A DNA stretch of 64,000 nt from Megachile rotundata. Taxonomy: Eukaryota; Arthropoda; Insecta; Hymenoptera; Megachilidae. The DNA is taken from contig NW_027473317.1 of the NCBI RefSeq assembly GCF_050947335.1, forward strand, positions 3,472,001 through 3,536,000, given 5' to 3'. Shown piece by piece: positions 28,274-42,586 of the stretch. How positions within the stretch are numbered: position 1 is the first letter of the stretch; the number at the start of each line of letters is the position of its first letter. A model generated the notes under the pieces. That model worked only from the letters and a program-made list of their open reading frames with translations, was not told the origin of the DNA and ran no database searches. Both the position numbers and the translations under genes were made by a program.

Positions 28274-28617
28274 GATCGTATGATTGTGATCGTGTGATTG
28301 TGATCGTCTGATTGTGATCGTATGATTGTGATCGTATGATTGTGATCGTATGATTGTGATCGTATGATTGTTATCGTATGATTGTGATCGTATGATTGTG
28401 ATCGTATGATTGTGATCGTATGATTGTGATCGTATGATTGTGATGGTATGATTGTGATTGTATGATTGTGATTGTATGATTGTGATTGTATGATTGTGAT
28501 CGTATGATTGTGATTCTTTGATTGCGATTGTATGATTGCGATTGTATGATTGCGATTGTATGATTGCGATTGTATGATTGCGATTGTATGATTGCGATTG
28601 TATGATTGCGATTGTAT
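28274..28617 (+). repeat. CpG module 13
   Basis: GATCG run 28274-28435 (12), single GATGG 28442, GATTCTTT, GCG run 28520-28617 (7) ending in GATTGGG. It is the only module downstream of 12 kb with the single-GATGG form, like modules 1, 2, 4 and 5. Confidence 0.87.
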
Positions 28618-28911
28618 GATTGGGATTGTATGATTGTGATTGTATGATTGTGATCGTATGATTGTGATTGTATGATTGTGATTGTATGATCGTGATTGTG
28701 AGATTGTGATTGTATGATTGTGATTGTATGATTCTGATCGTATGATTGTGATCGTATGATTGTGATCGTATGGTTGTGATTGTATGATTGTGTTTGCATG
28801 ATTGTGATTGTGTGATTGTGATTGCGTGATTGTGATTGTATGATTGTAATTGTATGATTGTGATTGTATGATTGTGATTGTATGATTGCGATTGTATGAT
28901 TGTGATTGTAT

Positions 28912-29107
28912 GATTGCGATTGTATGATTGCGATTGTATGATTGCGATTGTATGATTGCGATTGTATGATTGTGATTGTATGATTGTGATCGTATGATTG
29001 TGATCGTATGATTGTGATCGTATGATTGTGATCGTATGATTGTGATCGTATGATTGTGATCGTATGATTGTGATCGTATGATTGTGATCGTATGATTGTG
29101 ATCGTAT
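28912..29107 (+). repeat. CpG module 14 (copy of module 10)
   Basis: GCG run 28912-28967 (4) and GATCG run 28988-29107 (9), exactly 8,467 bp after module 10, with identical run lengths. Confidence 0.87.
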
Positions 29108-29967
29108 GATAGTAATTGTATGATTGTGACTGTATGATTGTGATTGTGTGATTGTGATTGTGTGATTGTGATTGTATGATTGTGATTGTATGATTGTGAT
29201 TGTATGATTGTGATTGTATGATTGTGATTGTATGATTGTGATTGTATGATTGTGATTGCATGATCGTGATTGTATGATTGTGATTGTATGATCGTGATTG
29301 TATGATCGTGATTGTGAGATTGTGATTGTATGATTGTGATTGTATGATTCTGATCGTATGATTGTGATCGTATGATTGTGATCGTATGGTTGTGATTGTA
29401 TGATTGTGTTTGCATGATTGTGATTGTGTGATTGTGATTGCGTGATTGTGATTGTATGATTGTAATTGTATGATTGTGATTGTATGATTGTGATTGTATG
29501 ATTGCGATTGTATGATTGTGATTGTATGATTGTGATTGTATGATTGTGATCGTATGATTGCGATTCTTTGATTGCGATTGTATGATTGTGATTGTATGAT
29601 TGTGATTGTATGATTGTGATTGTATGATTGTGATTGTATGATCGTGATTGTATGATCGTGATTCTTTCATTGCGATTGTATGATTGTGATTGTATGATTG
29701 TGATTGTATGATTGTGATTGTATGATTGTGATTGTATGATTGTGATTGTATGATTGTGATCGTATGATTGTGGTTGTATAATTAAGGTTGTATGATTGTT
29801 TCTGTATGATTGTGATTGTATGATTGCGATTGTATGATTGTGATTGTATGATTGTGATTATATGATTGTGATCGTATGATTGCGATTGTATGATTGTGAT
29901 TGTATGATTGTGATTGTATGACTGTGATTGTATGATTGTCATTGTATGATTGTGATTGTATGATTGT

Positions 29968-30283
29968 GATCGTATGATTGTGATCGTATGATTGTGATCG
30001 TATGATTGTGATGGTATGATTGTGATCGTATGATTGTGATCGTATGATTGTGATCGTATGATTGTGATGGTATGATTGTGATTGTATGATTGTGATTGTA
30101 TGATTGTGATTGTATGATTGTGATCGTATGATTGTGATCGTATGATTGTGATCGTATGATTGTGATCGTATGATTGTGATCGTATGATTGTGATCGTATG
30201 ATTGTGATCGTATGATTGTGATCGTATGATTGTGATCGTATGATTGTGATCGTATGATTGTGATCGTATGATTGTGATCGTAT
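29968..30283 (+). repeat. CpG module 15 (copy of module 11)
   Basis: GATGG bracket 30010/30066, then GATCG run 30122-30283 of 12 monomers against 11 in module 11. It shares the loss of the GATTCTTT/GCG part. Confidence 0.87.
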
Positions 30284-30675
30284 GATAGTAATTGTATGAT
30301 TGTGACTGTATGATTGTGATTGTATGATTGTGATTGTGTGATTGTGATTGTCTGATTGTGATTGTATGATTGTGATTGTATGATTGTGATTGTATGATTG
30401 TGATTGTATGATTGTGATTGTATGATTGTGATTGCATGATTGTGATTGTATGATCGTGATTGTATGATCGTGATTGTATGATCGTGATTGTGAGATTGTG
30501 ATTGTATGATTGTGATTGTATGATTCTGATCGTATGATTGTGATCGTATGATTGTGATCGTATGGTTGTGATTGTATGATTGTGTTTGCATGATTGTGAT
30601 TGTGTGATTGTGATTGCGTGATTGTGATTGTATGATTGTAATTGTATGATTGTGATTGTATGATTGTGATTGTAT

Positions 30676-30885
30676 GATTGCGATTGTATGATTGCGATTG
30701 TATGATTGCGATTGTATGATTGCGATTGTATGATTGCGATTGTATGATTGTGATTGTATGATTGTGATCGTATGATTGTGATCGTATGATTGTGATCGTA
30801 TGATTGTGATCGTATGATTGTGATCGTATGATTGTGATCGTATGATTGTGATCGTATGATTGTGATCGTATGATTGTGATCGTAT
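30676..30885 (+). repeat. CpG module 16 (copy of module 12)
   Basis: GCG run 30676-30745 (5) and GATCG run 30766-30885 (9 against 10 in module 12). The monomer between them is GATTGTG where module 12 has GTTTGTG. Confidence 0.86.
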
Positions 30886-31748
30886 GATAGTAATTGTATG
30901 ATTGTGACTGTATGATTGTGATTGTATGATTGTGATTGTGTGATTGTGATTGTATGATTGTGATTGTATGATTGTGATTGTATGATTGTGATTGTATGAT
31001 TGTGATTGTATGATTGTGATTGTATGATTGTGATTGCATGATTGTGATTGTATGATTGTGATTGTATGATCGTGATTGTATGATCGTGATTGTGAGATTG
31101 TGATTGTATGATTGTGATTGTATGATTCTGATCGTATGATTGTGATCGTATGATTGTGATCGTATGGTTGTGATTGTATGATTGTGTTTGCATGATTGTG
31201 ATTGTGTGATTGTGATTGCGTGATTGTGATTGTATGATTGTAATTGTATGATTGTGATTGTATGATTGTGATTGTATGATTGCGATTGTATGATTGTGAT
31301 TGTATGATTGTGATTGTATGATTGTGATCGTATGATTGCGATTCTTTAATTGCGATTGTATGATTGTGATTGTATGATTGTGATTGTATGATTGTGATTG
31401 TATGATTGTGATTGTATGATCGTGATTGTATGATCGTGATTGTGAGATTGTGATTGTATGATTGTGTTTGCATGATTGTGATTGTGTGATTGTGATTGCG
31501 TGATTGTGACTGTATGATTGTGATTGTATGATTGTGATTTATGATTGTGATTGTATGATTCTGATTGTATGACTGTGATTGTATGATAGTGATTGTATGA
31601 TTGTTTCTGTATGATTGTGATTGTATGATTGCGATTGTATGATTATGATTGTATGATTGTGATTGTATGTTTGTGATTGTATGATTGTGATTGTATGATT
31701 GTGATAGTATGATTGTGATTGTATGATTGTGATCGTATGATTGCGACT

Positions 31749-32712
31749 GTAAGTTTGTGACTGTGTGATTGCGATTGTATGATTCTGACTGTATGATTGT
31801 GATTGTATGATTGTCATTGTATGATTGTGATTGTATGATTATGATTGTATGATCGCGATTGTATGATTGTGATTGTGTGATTGTGATTGTATGATTTTGA
31901 TTGTATGATTGTGATTGTATGATTTTGATTGTATGATTGTGATTGTATGATTGTGATTGTATGATTGTGATCGTATGATTGTGATTGTAAGATTGTGATT
32001 GTGTGATTGCGATTGTATGATTGTGACTGTATGATTGTTATTGTATGATTGTCATTGTATGATTGTGATTGTATGATTATGATTGTATGATTGTGATTGT
32101 ATGATTGTGATCGTGTGATTGTGATTGTATGATTTTCATTGTATGATTGTGATTGTTTGATTGTGATTGTATGATTATGATCGTATGATTGTGATTGTAT
32201 GATTGTGATTGTATGATTGTGATTGTATGATTGTGATTGTATGATTGTGATTGTATGATTGTGATTGTATGATTGTGATTGTATGATTGTGATTGAATGA
32301 TTGTGATTGTATGATTGTGATTGTATGATTGTGATTGTATGATTGTGATTGTCAGATTGTGATTGTATGATTGTGATTGTATGATTGTGATTGTATGATT
32401 GTGATTGTATGATTGTGATTGTATGATTGTGATTGTATGATTGTGATTGTATGATTGTGATTGTATGATTGTGATTGTATGATTGTGATTGTATGATTGT
32501 GATTGTATGATTGTGATTGTGAGATTGTGATTGTATGATTGTGATTGTGTGATTGTTATTGTATGATTGTGATTGTATGATTGTGATTCTTTCATTGCGA
32601 TTGTATGATTGTGATTGTATGATTGTGATTGTATGATTGTGATTGTATGATTGTGATTGTATGATTGTGATTGTATGATTGTGATCGTATGATTGTGGTT
32701 GTATAATTAAGG
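31749..32712 (+). repeat. Alpha cassette 6
   Basis: 954 bp between end marks (n = 68). Partner of cassette 4, without the 196-bp internal duplication. It shares the rare GTGATTGAAT variant (~32290 here, ~24020 in cassette 4). Confidence 0.87.
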
Positions 32713-33465
32713 TTGTATGATTGTTTCTGTATGATTGTGATTGTATGATTGCGATTGTATGATTGTGATTGTATGATTGTGATTATATGATTGTGATCGT
32801 ATGATTGTGATTCTTTGATTGCGATTGTATGATTGTGATTGTATGATTGTGATTGTATGATTGTGATTGTATGATTGCGATTGTATGATTGTGATTGTAT
32901 GATTGTGATTGTATGATTGTGATCGTATGATTGCGATTCTTTGATTGCGATTGTATGATTGTGATTGTATGATTGTGATTGTATGATTGTGATTGTATGA
33001 TCGTGATTGTATGATAGTGATTGTGAGATTGTGATTGTATGATTGTGATTGTATGATTGTGATTGTATGATTGTGATTTATGATTGTGATTGTATGATTC
33101 TGATTGTATGATTGTGATTGTATGATAGTGATTGTATGATTGTTTCTGTATGATTGTAATTGTATGATTGCGATTGTATGATTATGATTGTATGATTGTG
33201 ATTGTATGATTGTGATTGTGTGATTGTGATTGTGAGATTGTGATTGTATGATTTTGATTGTATGATCGTGATTGTATGATCGTGATTGTGAGATTGTGAT
33301 TGTATGACTGTGATTGTATGATTGTGATTGTATGATTGTGATTGTATGATTGTGATTGTATGATTGTGATCGTATGATTGTGATTGTATGATTATGATTG
33401 TATGATTGTGATTGTATGATTGTGATTGTATGATTGTGATTGTATGATTGTGATTGTATGATTGT

Positions 33466-33571
33466 GATCGTATGATTGTGATCGTATGATTGTGATCGTA
33501 TGATTGTGGTCGTATGATTGTGATCGTATGATTGTGATCGTATGATTGTGATCGTATGATTGTGATCGTAT
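33466..33571 (+). repeat. Isolated GATCG run (copy)
   Basis: Eight monomers with GGTCG as the fourth, 8,243 bp after 25223. The closing GACTG monomer is changed to GACGG here, which creates another CpG. Confidence 0.86.
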
Positions 33572-34890
33572 GATTGTGACGGTATGATTGTGATTGTATG
33601 ATTGTGATTGTGTGATTGTGATTGTATGATTGTGATTGTATGATTGTGATTGTATGATTGTGATTGTATGATTGTGATTGTACGATTGTGATTGCATGAT
33701 TGTGATTGTATGATTGTGATTGTATGATTGTGATTGTATGATTGTGATTGTATGATAGTGATTGTATGATTGTTTCTGTATGATTGTGATTGTATGATTG
33801 CGATTGTATGATTATGATTGTATGATAGTGATTGTATGATTGTGATTGTGTGATTGTGATTGTGAGATTGTGATTGTATGATCGTGATTGTATGATCGTG
33901 ATTGTGAGATTGTGATTGTATGATTGTGATTGTATGATTGTGATCGTATGATTGTGATCGTATGATTGTGATCGTATGATTGTGATTGTATGATTGTGTT
34001 TGCATGATTGTGATTGTGTGATTGTGATTGCGTGATTGTGATTGTATGATTGTGATTGTATGATTGTGATTGTATGATTGTGATTGTATGATTGCGATTG
34101 TATGATTGCGATTGTATGATTGTGATTGTATGATTGTGATCGTATGATTGCGATTCTTTGATTGCGATTTTATGATTGTGATTGTATGATTGTGATTGTA
34201 TGATTGTGATTGTATGATCGTGATTGTATGATCGTGATTGTGAGATTGTGATTGTATGATTGTGATTGTATGATTGTGATTGTATGATTGTGATTGTATG
34301 ATTGTGATTGCATGATTGTGACTGTATGATTGTGATTGTATGATTGTGATTGTATGATTGTGATTGTATGATTGTGATTGTATGATTGTGATTGTATGAT
34401 TGTGATTGTATGATTGTGATTGTATGATTGTGATCGTATGATTGTGATTGTAAGATTGTGATTGTGTGATTGCGATTGTATGATTGTGACTGTATGATTG
34501 TGATTGTATGAATGTGATTGTATGATTGTGATCGTATGATTGTGATCGTATGATTGTGATTCTTTGATTGCGATTCTATGATTGTGATTGTATGATTGTG
34601 ATTGTATGATTGTGATTGTATGATTGCGATTGTATGATTGCGATTGTATGATTGTGATTGTATGATTGTGATTGTATGATTGTGATTGTATGATTGTGAT
34701 TGTATGATTGTGATTGTATGATTGTGATTGTATGATTGTGATTGTGTGATTGTGATTGTATGATTGTGATTGTATGATTGTGATAGTATGATTGTGATTG
34801 TATGATTGTGATCGTATGATTGTGACTGTAAGTTTGTGACTGTGTGATTGCGATTGTATGATTGTGACTTTATGATTGTGATTGTATGAT

Positions 34891-36138
34891 TGCGATTGTA
34901 TGATTGTGATTGTATGATTGTGATTGTATGATTGTGATTGCATGATTGTGACTGTATGATTGTGATTGTATGATTGTGATTTATGATTGTGATTGTATGA
35001 TTCTGATTGTATGATTGTGATTGTATGATAGTGATTGTATGATTGTTTCTGTATGATTGTAATTGAATGATTGCGATTGTATGATTATGATTGTATGATT
35101 GTGATTGTATGATTGTGATTGTGTGATTGTGATTGTGAGATTGTGATTGTATGATTTTGATTGTATGATCGTGATTGTATGATCGTGATTGTGAGATTGT
35201 GATTGTATGACTGTGATTGTATGATTGTGATTGTATGATTGTGATTGTATGATTGTGATTGTATGATTGTGATCGTATGATTGTGATTGTATGATTATGA
35301 TTGTATGATTGTGATTGTATGATTGTGATTGTATGATTGTGATTGTATGATTGTGATTGTATGATTGTGATCGTATGATTGTGATCGTATGATTGTGATC
35401 GTATGATTGTGGTCGTATGATTGTGATCGTATGATTGTGATCGTATGATTGTGATCGTATGATTGTGATCGTATGATTGTGACTGTATGATTGTGATTGT
35501 ATGATTGTGATTGTGTGATTGTGATTGTATGATTGTGATTGTATGATTGTGATTGTATGATTGTGATTGTATGATTGTGATTGTACGATTGTGATTGCAT
35601 GATTGTGATTGTATGATTGTGATTGTATGATTGTGATTGTATGATTGTGATTGTATGATAGTGATTGTATGATTGTTTCTGTATGATTGTGATTGTATGA
35701 TTGCGATTGTATGATTATGATTGTATGATAGTGATTGTATGATTGTGATTGTGTGATTGTGATTGTGAGATTGTGATTGTATGATCGTGATTGTATGATC
35801 GTGATTGTGAGATTGTGATTGTATGATTGTGATTGTATGATTGTGATCGTATGATTGTGATCGTATGATTGTGATCGTATGATTGTGATCGTATGATTGT
35901 GATTGTATGATTGTGTTTGCATGATTGTGATTGTGTGATTGTGATTGCGTGATTGTGATTGTATGATTGTGATTGTATGATTGTGATTGTATGATTGTGA
36001 TTGTATGATCGTGATTGTATGATCGTGATTGTGAGATTGTGATTGTATGATTGTGATTGTATGATTGTGATTGTATGATTGCGATTGTATGATTGTGATT
36101 GCATGATTGTGACTGTATGATTGTGATTGTATGATTGT
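34891..36138 (+). repeat. Local re-duplication of 33.0-34.0 kb material
   Basis: GATTTATG 34978, the eight-monomer GATCG run 35369-35474 and the beta cassette from 35583 repeat the order at 33075, 33466 and 33680, at offsets of 1,903 bp. The translated block 35295-35600 is the same 101-codon peptide as at 33392-33697 and 25149-25454. So a ~1 kb piece of the 8.47 kb HOR was duplicated again here before the 6.4 kb HOR starts. Confidence 0.82.
35369..35474 (+). repeat. Isolated GATCG run (second copy)
   Basis: Eight monomers with GGTCG fourth and GACTG at the end, 1,903 bp after the previous one. It belongs to the ~1 kb re-duplicated piece. Confidence 0.86.
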
Positions 36139-36193
36139 GATTTATGATTGTGATTGTATGATTCTGATTGTATGATTGTGATTGTATGATTGT

Positions 36194-36551
36194 GATGGTA
36201 TGATTGTGATCGTATGATTGTGATCGTATGATTGTGATCGTATGATTGTGATCGTATGATTGTGATGGTATGATTGTGATTGTATGATTGTGATTGTATG
36301 ATTGTGATTGTATGATTGTGATTGTATGATTGTGATCGTATGATTGTGATTCTTTGATTGCGATTGTATGATTGCGATTGTAGGATTGCGATTGTATGAT
36401 TGCGATTGTATGATTGCGATTGTATGATTGCGATTGTATGATTGCGATTGTATGATTGCGATTGTATGATTGCGATTGTATGATTGCGATTGTATGATTG
36501 CGATTGTATGATTGCGATTGTATGATTGCGATTGTATGATTGCGATTGTAT
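36194..36551 (+). repeat. CpG module 17 (6.4 kb HOR copy A, first)
   Basis: GATGG 36194, four GATCG, GATGG 36264 (the other brackets hold three), then GATTCTTT and GCG run 36356-36551 (14). Confidence 0.88.
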
Positions 36552-38015
36552 GATTGTGATTGTATGATTGTGATTGTATGATTGTGATTGTATGATTGTG
36601 ATTGTATGATCGTGATTGTATGATCGTGATTGTGAGATTGTGATTGTATGATTGTGATTGTATGATTCTGATCGTATGATTGTGATCGTATGATTGTGAT
36701 CGTATGATTGTGATTTTATGATTGTGTTTGCATGATTGTGATTGTGTGATTGTGATTGCGTGATTGTGATTGTATGATTGTGATTGTATGATTGTGATTG
36801 TATGATTGTGATTGTATGATTGCGATTGTACGATTGTGATTGTATGATTGTGATTGTATGATTGTGATCGTATGATTGCGATTCTTTGATTGCGATTGTA
36901 TGATTGTGATTGTATGATTGTGATTGTATGATTGTGATTGTATGATTGTGATTGTATGATCGTGATTGTATGATCGTGATTGTGAGATTGTGATTGTGTG
37001 ATTGTGATTGTATGATTGTGATTGTATGATTGTGATTGTATGATTGTGATTGTATGATTGTGATTGCATGATTGTGACTGTATGATTGTGATTGTATGAT
37101 TGTGATTTATGATTGTGATTGTATGATTCTGATTGTATGATTGTGATTGTATGATAGTGATTGTATGATTGTTTCTGTATGATTGTGATTGTATGATTGC
37201 GATTGTATGATTATGATTGTATGATTGTGATTGTATGATTGTGATTGTGTGATTGTGATTGTGAGATTGTGATTGTATGATTTTGATTGTATGATCGTGA
37301 TTCTATGATCGTGATTGTGAGATTGTGATTGTATGATTGTGATTGTATGATTGTGATTGTATGATTGTGATTGTATGATTGTGATTGTATGATTGTGATT
37401 GTATGATAGTGATTGTATGATTGTGATTGTATGCTTGTCATTGTATGATTGTGATTGTATGATTGTGATCGTATGATTGTGATTGTATGATTGTGATTGT
37501 ATGATTGTGATTGTGTGATTGTGATTGTGTGATTGTGATTGTATGATTCTGATTGTATGATTGTGATTGTATGATTGTGATTGTATGATCGTGATTGTAT
37601 GATCGTGATTGTATGATCGTGATTGTGAGATTGTGATTGTATGATTGTGGTTGTATGATTGTGATTGTATGATTGTGATCGTATGATTGTGATCGTATGA
37701 TTGTGATTGTATGATTGTGATTGTATGATTGTGTTTGCATGATTGTGATTGTGTGATTGTGATTGCGTGATTGTGACTGTATGATTGTGATTGTATGATT
37801 GTGATTTATGATTGTGATTGTATGATTCTGATTGTATGATTGTGATTGTATGATAGTGATTGTATGATTGTTTCTGTATGATTGTGATTGTATGATTGCG
37901 ATTGTATGATTATGATTGTATGATTGTGATTGTATGTTTGTGATTGTATGATTGTGATTGTATGATTGTGATAGTATGATTGTGATTGTATGATTGTGAT
38001 CGTATGATTGTGACT

Positions 38016-39119
38016 GTAAGTTTGTGACTGTGTGATTGCGATTGTATGATTGTGACTGTATGATTGTGATTGTATGATTGTCATTGTATGATTGTGATTG
38101 TATGATTATGATTGTATGATCGCGATTGTATGATTGTGATTGTGTGATTGTGATTGTATGATTTTGATTGTATGATTGTGATTGTATGATTGTGATTGTA
38201 TGATTGTGATTGTATGATTGTGATTGTATGATTGTGATCGTATGATTGTGATTGTAAGATTGTGATTGTGTGATTGCGATTGTATGATTGTGACTGTATG
38301 ATTGTTATTGTATGATTGTCATTGTATGATTGTGATTGTATGATTATGATTGTATGATTGTGATTGTATGATTGTGATCGTGTGATTGTGATTGTATGAT
38401 TTTCATTGTATGATTGTGATTGTTTGATTGTGATTGTATGATTATGATCGTATGATTGTGATTGTATGATTGTGATTGTATGATTGTGATTGTATGATTG
38501 TGATTGTATGATTGTGATTGTATGATTGTGATTGTATGATTGTGATTGTATGATTGTGATTGTATGATTGTGATTGTATGATTGTGATTGTATGATTGTG
38601 ATTGTATGATTGTGATTGTATGATTGTGATTGTATGATTGTGATTGTATGATTGTGATTGTATGATCGTGATTGTATGATTGTGATTGTCAGATTGTGAT
38701 TGTATGATTGTGATTGTATGATTGTGATTGTATGATTGTGATTGTATGATTGTGATTGTATGATTGTGATTGTATGATTGTGATTGTATGATTGTGATTG
38801 TATGATTGTGATTGTGAGATTGTGATTGTATGATTGTGATTGTGTGATTGTTATTGTATGATTGTGATTGTATGATTGTGATTCTTTCATTGCGATTGTA
38901 TGATTGTGATTGTATGATTGTGATTGTATGATTGTGATTGTATGATTGTGATTGTATGATTGTGATTGTATGATTGTGATCGTATGATTGTGGTTGTATA
39001 ATTAAGGTTGTATGATTGTTTCTGTATGATTGTGATTGTATGATTGCGATTGTATGATTGTGATTGTATGATTGTGATTGTATGATTGTGATCGTATGAT
39101 TGTGGTTGTATAATTAAGG
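38016..39119 (+). repeat. Alpha cassette 7 with doubled end mark
   Basis: 982 bp to the first ATAATTAAGG (38998, n = 70), which is then repeated 112 bp later (39110). The second GATTTTG before the GATCG mark is consensus here, and a T4C monomer precedes GTCAG. Confidence 0.87.
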
Positions 39120-39120
39120 T
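38998..39120 (+). repeat. 112-bp duplication of the ATAATTAAGG mark
   Basis: Eight monomers separate the two marks at 38998 and 39110. The same 112-bp doubling is at 45279/45391 and 51503/51615 and nowhere else, so it predates amplification of the 6.4 kb HOR and is diagnostic for it. Confidence 0.92.
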
Positions 39121-40013
39121 TGTATGATTGTTTCTGTATGATTGTGATTGTATGATTGCGATTGTATGATTGTGATTGTATGATTGTGATTATATGATTG
39201 TGATCGTATGATTGTGATTCTTTGATTGCGATTGTATGATTGTGATTGTATGATTGTGATTGTATGATTGTGATTGTATGATTGCGATTGTATGATTGTG
39301 ATTGTATGATTGTGATTGTATGATTGTGATCGTATGATTGCGATTCTTTGATTGCGATTGTATGATTGTGATTGTATGATTGTGATTGTATGATTGTGAT
39401 TGTATGATCGTGATTGTATGATCGTGATTGTGAGATTGTGATTGCATGATTGTGATTGTATGATTGTGATTGTATGATTGCGATTGTATGATTGTGATTG
39501 TATGATTGTGATTGTATGATTGTGATTGTATGATCGTGATTGTATGATCGTGATTGTGAGATTGTGATTGTATGATTGTGATTGTATGATTGTGATTGTA
39601 TGATTGTGATTGTATGATTGTGATTGCATGATTGTGACTGTATGATTGTGATTGTATGATTGTGATTGTATGATTGCGATTGTATGATTATGATTGTATG
39701 ATTGTGATTGTATGATTGTGATTGTGTGATTGTGATTGTGAGATTGTGATTGTATGATTTTTATTGTATGATCGTGATTGTATGATCGTGATTGTGAGAT
39801 TGTGATTGTATGATTGTGATTGTATGATTGTGATTGTATGATTGTGATTGTATGATTGTGATTGTATGATTGTGATTGTATGATTGTGATTGTATGATTG
39901 TGATTGTATGATTGTGATTGTATGATTGTGATTGTATGATTGTGATTGTATGATAGTAATTGAATGACTGTGATTGTATGATTGTCATTGTATGATTGTG
40001 ATTGTATGATTGT

Positions 40014-40602
40014 GATCGTATGATTGTGATCGTATGATTGTGATCGTATGATTGTGATCGTATGATTGTGATCGTATGATTGTGATCGATTGATTGTGAT
40101 CGTATGATTGTGATCGTATGATTGTGATCGTATGATTGTGATGGTATGATTATGATCGTATGATTGTGATCGTATGATTGTGATCGTATGATTGTGATGG
40201 TATGATTGTGATTGTATGATTGTGATTGTATGATTGTGATTGTATGATTGTGATTGTATGATTGTGATCGTATGATTGTGATTCTTTGATTGCGATTGTA
40301 TGATTGCGATTGTATGATTGCGATTGTATGATTGCGATTGTATGATTGCGATTGTATGATTGCGATTGTATGATTGTGATTGTATGATTGTGATTGTATG
40401 ATTGTGATTGTATGATTGCGATCGTATGATTGTGATCGTATGATTGTGATCGTATGATTGTGATCGTATGATTGTGATCGTATGATTGTGATCGTATGAT
40501 TGTGATCGTATGATTGTGATCGTATGATTGTGATCGTATGATTGTGATCGTATGATAGTAATTGTATGATTGTGACTGTATGATTGTGATCGTATGATTG
40601 TG
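40014..40602 (+). repeat. CpG module 18 (copy A, second)
   Basis: Nine GATCG from 40014 (one followed by GATTGATTG, from ATCGATTG at ~40087), GATGG 40140, three GATCG, GATGG 40196, GATTCTTT, GCG run 40288-40371 (6), GATCG run 40420-40553 (10) starting with a GCGATCG double variant, GATAGTAATT, then two further GATCG monomers to ~40602. Confidence 0.88.
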
Positions 40603-42586
40603 ATCGTAAGATAGTAATTGTATGATTGTGACTGTATGATTGTGATTGTGTGATTGTGATTGTGTGATTGTGATTGTGTGATTGTGATTGTATGATTGTG
40701 ATTGTATGATTGTGATTGTATGATTGTGATTGTATGATTGTGATTGTATGATTGTGATTGTATGATTGTGATTGCATGATTGTGATTGTATGATCGTGAT
40801 TGTATGATCGTGATTGTGAGATTGTGATTGTATGATTGTGATTGTATGATTGTGATCGTATGATTGTGATCGTATGATTGTGATCGTATGATTGTGATTG
40901 TATGATTGTGTTTGCATGATTGTGATTGTGTGATTGTGATTGCGTGATTGTGATTGTATGATTGTGATTGTATGATTGTGATTGTATGATTGTGATTGTA
41001 TGATTGCGATTGTATGATTGTGATTGTATGATTGTGATTGTATGATTGTGATCGTATGATTGCGATTCTTTGATTGCGATTGTATGATTGTGATTGTATA
41101 ATTGTGATTGTATGATTGTGATTGTATGTTCGTGATTGTATGATCGTGATTGTGAGATTGTGATTGTATGATTGTGATTGTATGATTGTGATTGTATGAT
41201 TGTGATTGTATGATTGTGATTGCATGATTGTGACTCTATGATTGTGATTTATGATTGTGATTGTATGATACTGATTGTATGATTGTGATTGTATGATAGT
41301 GATTGTATGATTGTTTCTGTATGATTGTGATTGTATGATTGCGATTGTATGATTATGATTGTATGATTGTGATTGTATGATTGTGATTGTGTGATTGTGA
41401 TTGTGAGATTGTGATTGTATGATTTTGATTGTATGATCGTGATTGTATGATCGTGATTGTGAGATTGTGATTGTATGATTGTGATTGTATGATTGTGATT
41501 GTATGATTGTGATTGTATGATAGTGATTTTATGATTGTGATTGTATGCTTGTCATTGTGTGATTGTGATTGTATGATTGTGATCGTATGATTGTGATCGT
41601 ATGATTGTGATCGTATGATTGTGATCGTATGATTGTGATCGTATGATTGTGATCGTATGATTGTGATCGTATGATTGTGATCGTATGATTGTGATCGTAT
41701 GATTGTGATCGTATGATAGTAATTGTATGATTGTGACTGTATGATTGTGATTGTATGATTGTGATTGTATGATTGTGATTGTGTGATTGTGATTGTGTGA
41801 TTGTGATTGTATGATTCTGATTGTATGATTGTGATTGTATGATTGTGATTGTATGATTGTGATTGTATGATTGTGATTGTATGATCGTGATTGTATGATC
41901 GTGATTGTATGATCGTGATTGTGAGATTGCGATTGTATGATTGTGGTTGTATGATTGTGATTGTATGATTGTGATCGTATGATTGTGATCGTATGATTGT
42001 GATTGTATGATTGTGATTGTATGATTGTGTTTGCATGATTGTGATTGTGTGATTGTGATTGCGTGATTGTGACTGTATGATTGTGATTGTATGATTGTGA
42101 TTTATGATTGTGATTGTATGATTCTGATTGTATGATTGTGATTGTATGATAGTGATTGTATGATTGTTTCTGTATGATTGTGATTGTATGATTGCGATTG
42201 TATGATTATGATTGTATGATTGTGATTGTATGTTTGTGATTGTGTGATTGTGATTGTGAGATTGTGATTGTATGATTTTGATTGTATGATCGTGATTGTA
42301 TGATCGTGATTGTGAGATTGTGATTGTATGGTTGTGATTGTATGATTGTGATTGTATGATAGTAATTGTATGATTGTGATTGTATGATCGTGATTGTATG
42401 ATCGTGATTGTGAGATTGTGATTGTATGATTGTGATTGTATGATTGTGATTGTATGATTGTGATTGTATGATTGTGATTGTATGATTGTGATTGCATGAT
42501 TGTGACTGTATGATTGTGATTGTATGATTGTGATTTATGATTGTGATTGTATGATTCTGATTGTATGATTGTGATTGTATGATTGT

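Larger units (their letters stand above)
20215..28681 (+). repeat. 8.47 kb HOR, copy 1
   Basis: Matches 28,682-34,890 at offset 8,467 (GATAGTAATT 20641/29108; GTATGGTTG 20301/28768; GATTTATG 23069/31536) and 8,481 (ATAATTAAGG 21297/29778). The offset falls to 8,243 after ~24,000 because this copy carries an extra 196-bp duplication plus two monomers. Adding the three 1-bp deletions, 8,467 + 3 = 605 x 14. The part from ~26,621 to 28,681 has no equivalent in copy 2, so either copy 2 is truncated or the duplicated unit was only ~6.4 kb with a 2 kb spacer. Confidence 0.88.
28682..34890 (+). repeat. 8.47 kb HOR, copy 2 (truncated)
   Basis: Follows copy 1 through GTAAGTTTG (26557 to 34828, offset 8,271), then diverges near 34,890, where copy 1 continues GTCATT then GATCGCG and this copy continues with a GCG monomer and consensus. 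The translated minus frames of several sub-blocks are identical between copies (21458-22558 with 29939-31039; 25149-25454 with 33392-33697), showing near-identity over long stretches and recent duplication. Confidence 0.87.
36139..42531 (+). repeat. 6.4 kb HOR, copy A
   Basis: Bounded by the GATTTATG monomers at 36139 and 42532. Internal marks: GATTTATG 37104 and 37803, GTAAGTTTG 38016, GTCAG 38690, doubled ATAATTAAGG 38998/39110, CpG module 40014-40553, GATTTATG 41246 and 42099. Length 6,393 + 5 deleted bases = 457 x 14. It lacks the GATTTATG that copies B and C have shortly after the doubled mark (45945, 52169), together with the GATAGTG/GTTTCTG monomers that normally follow. Confidence 0.9.
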
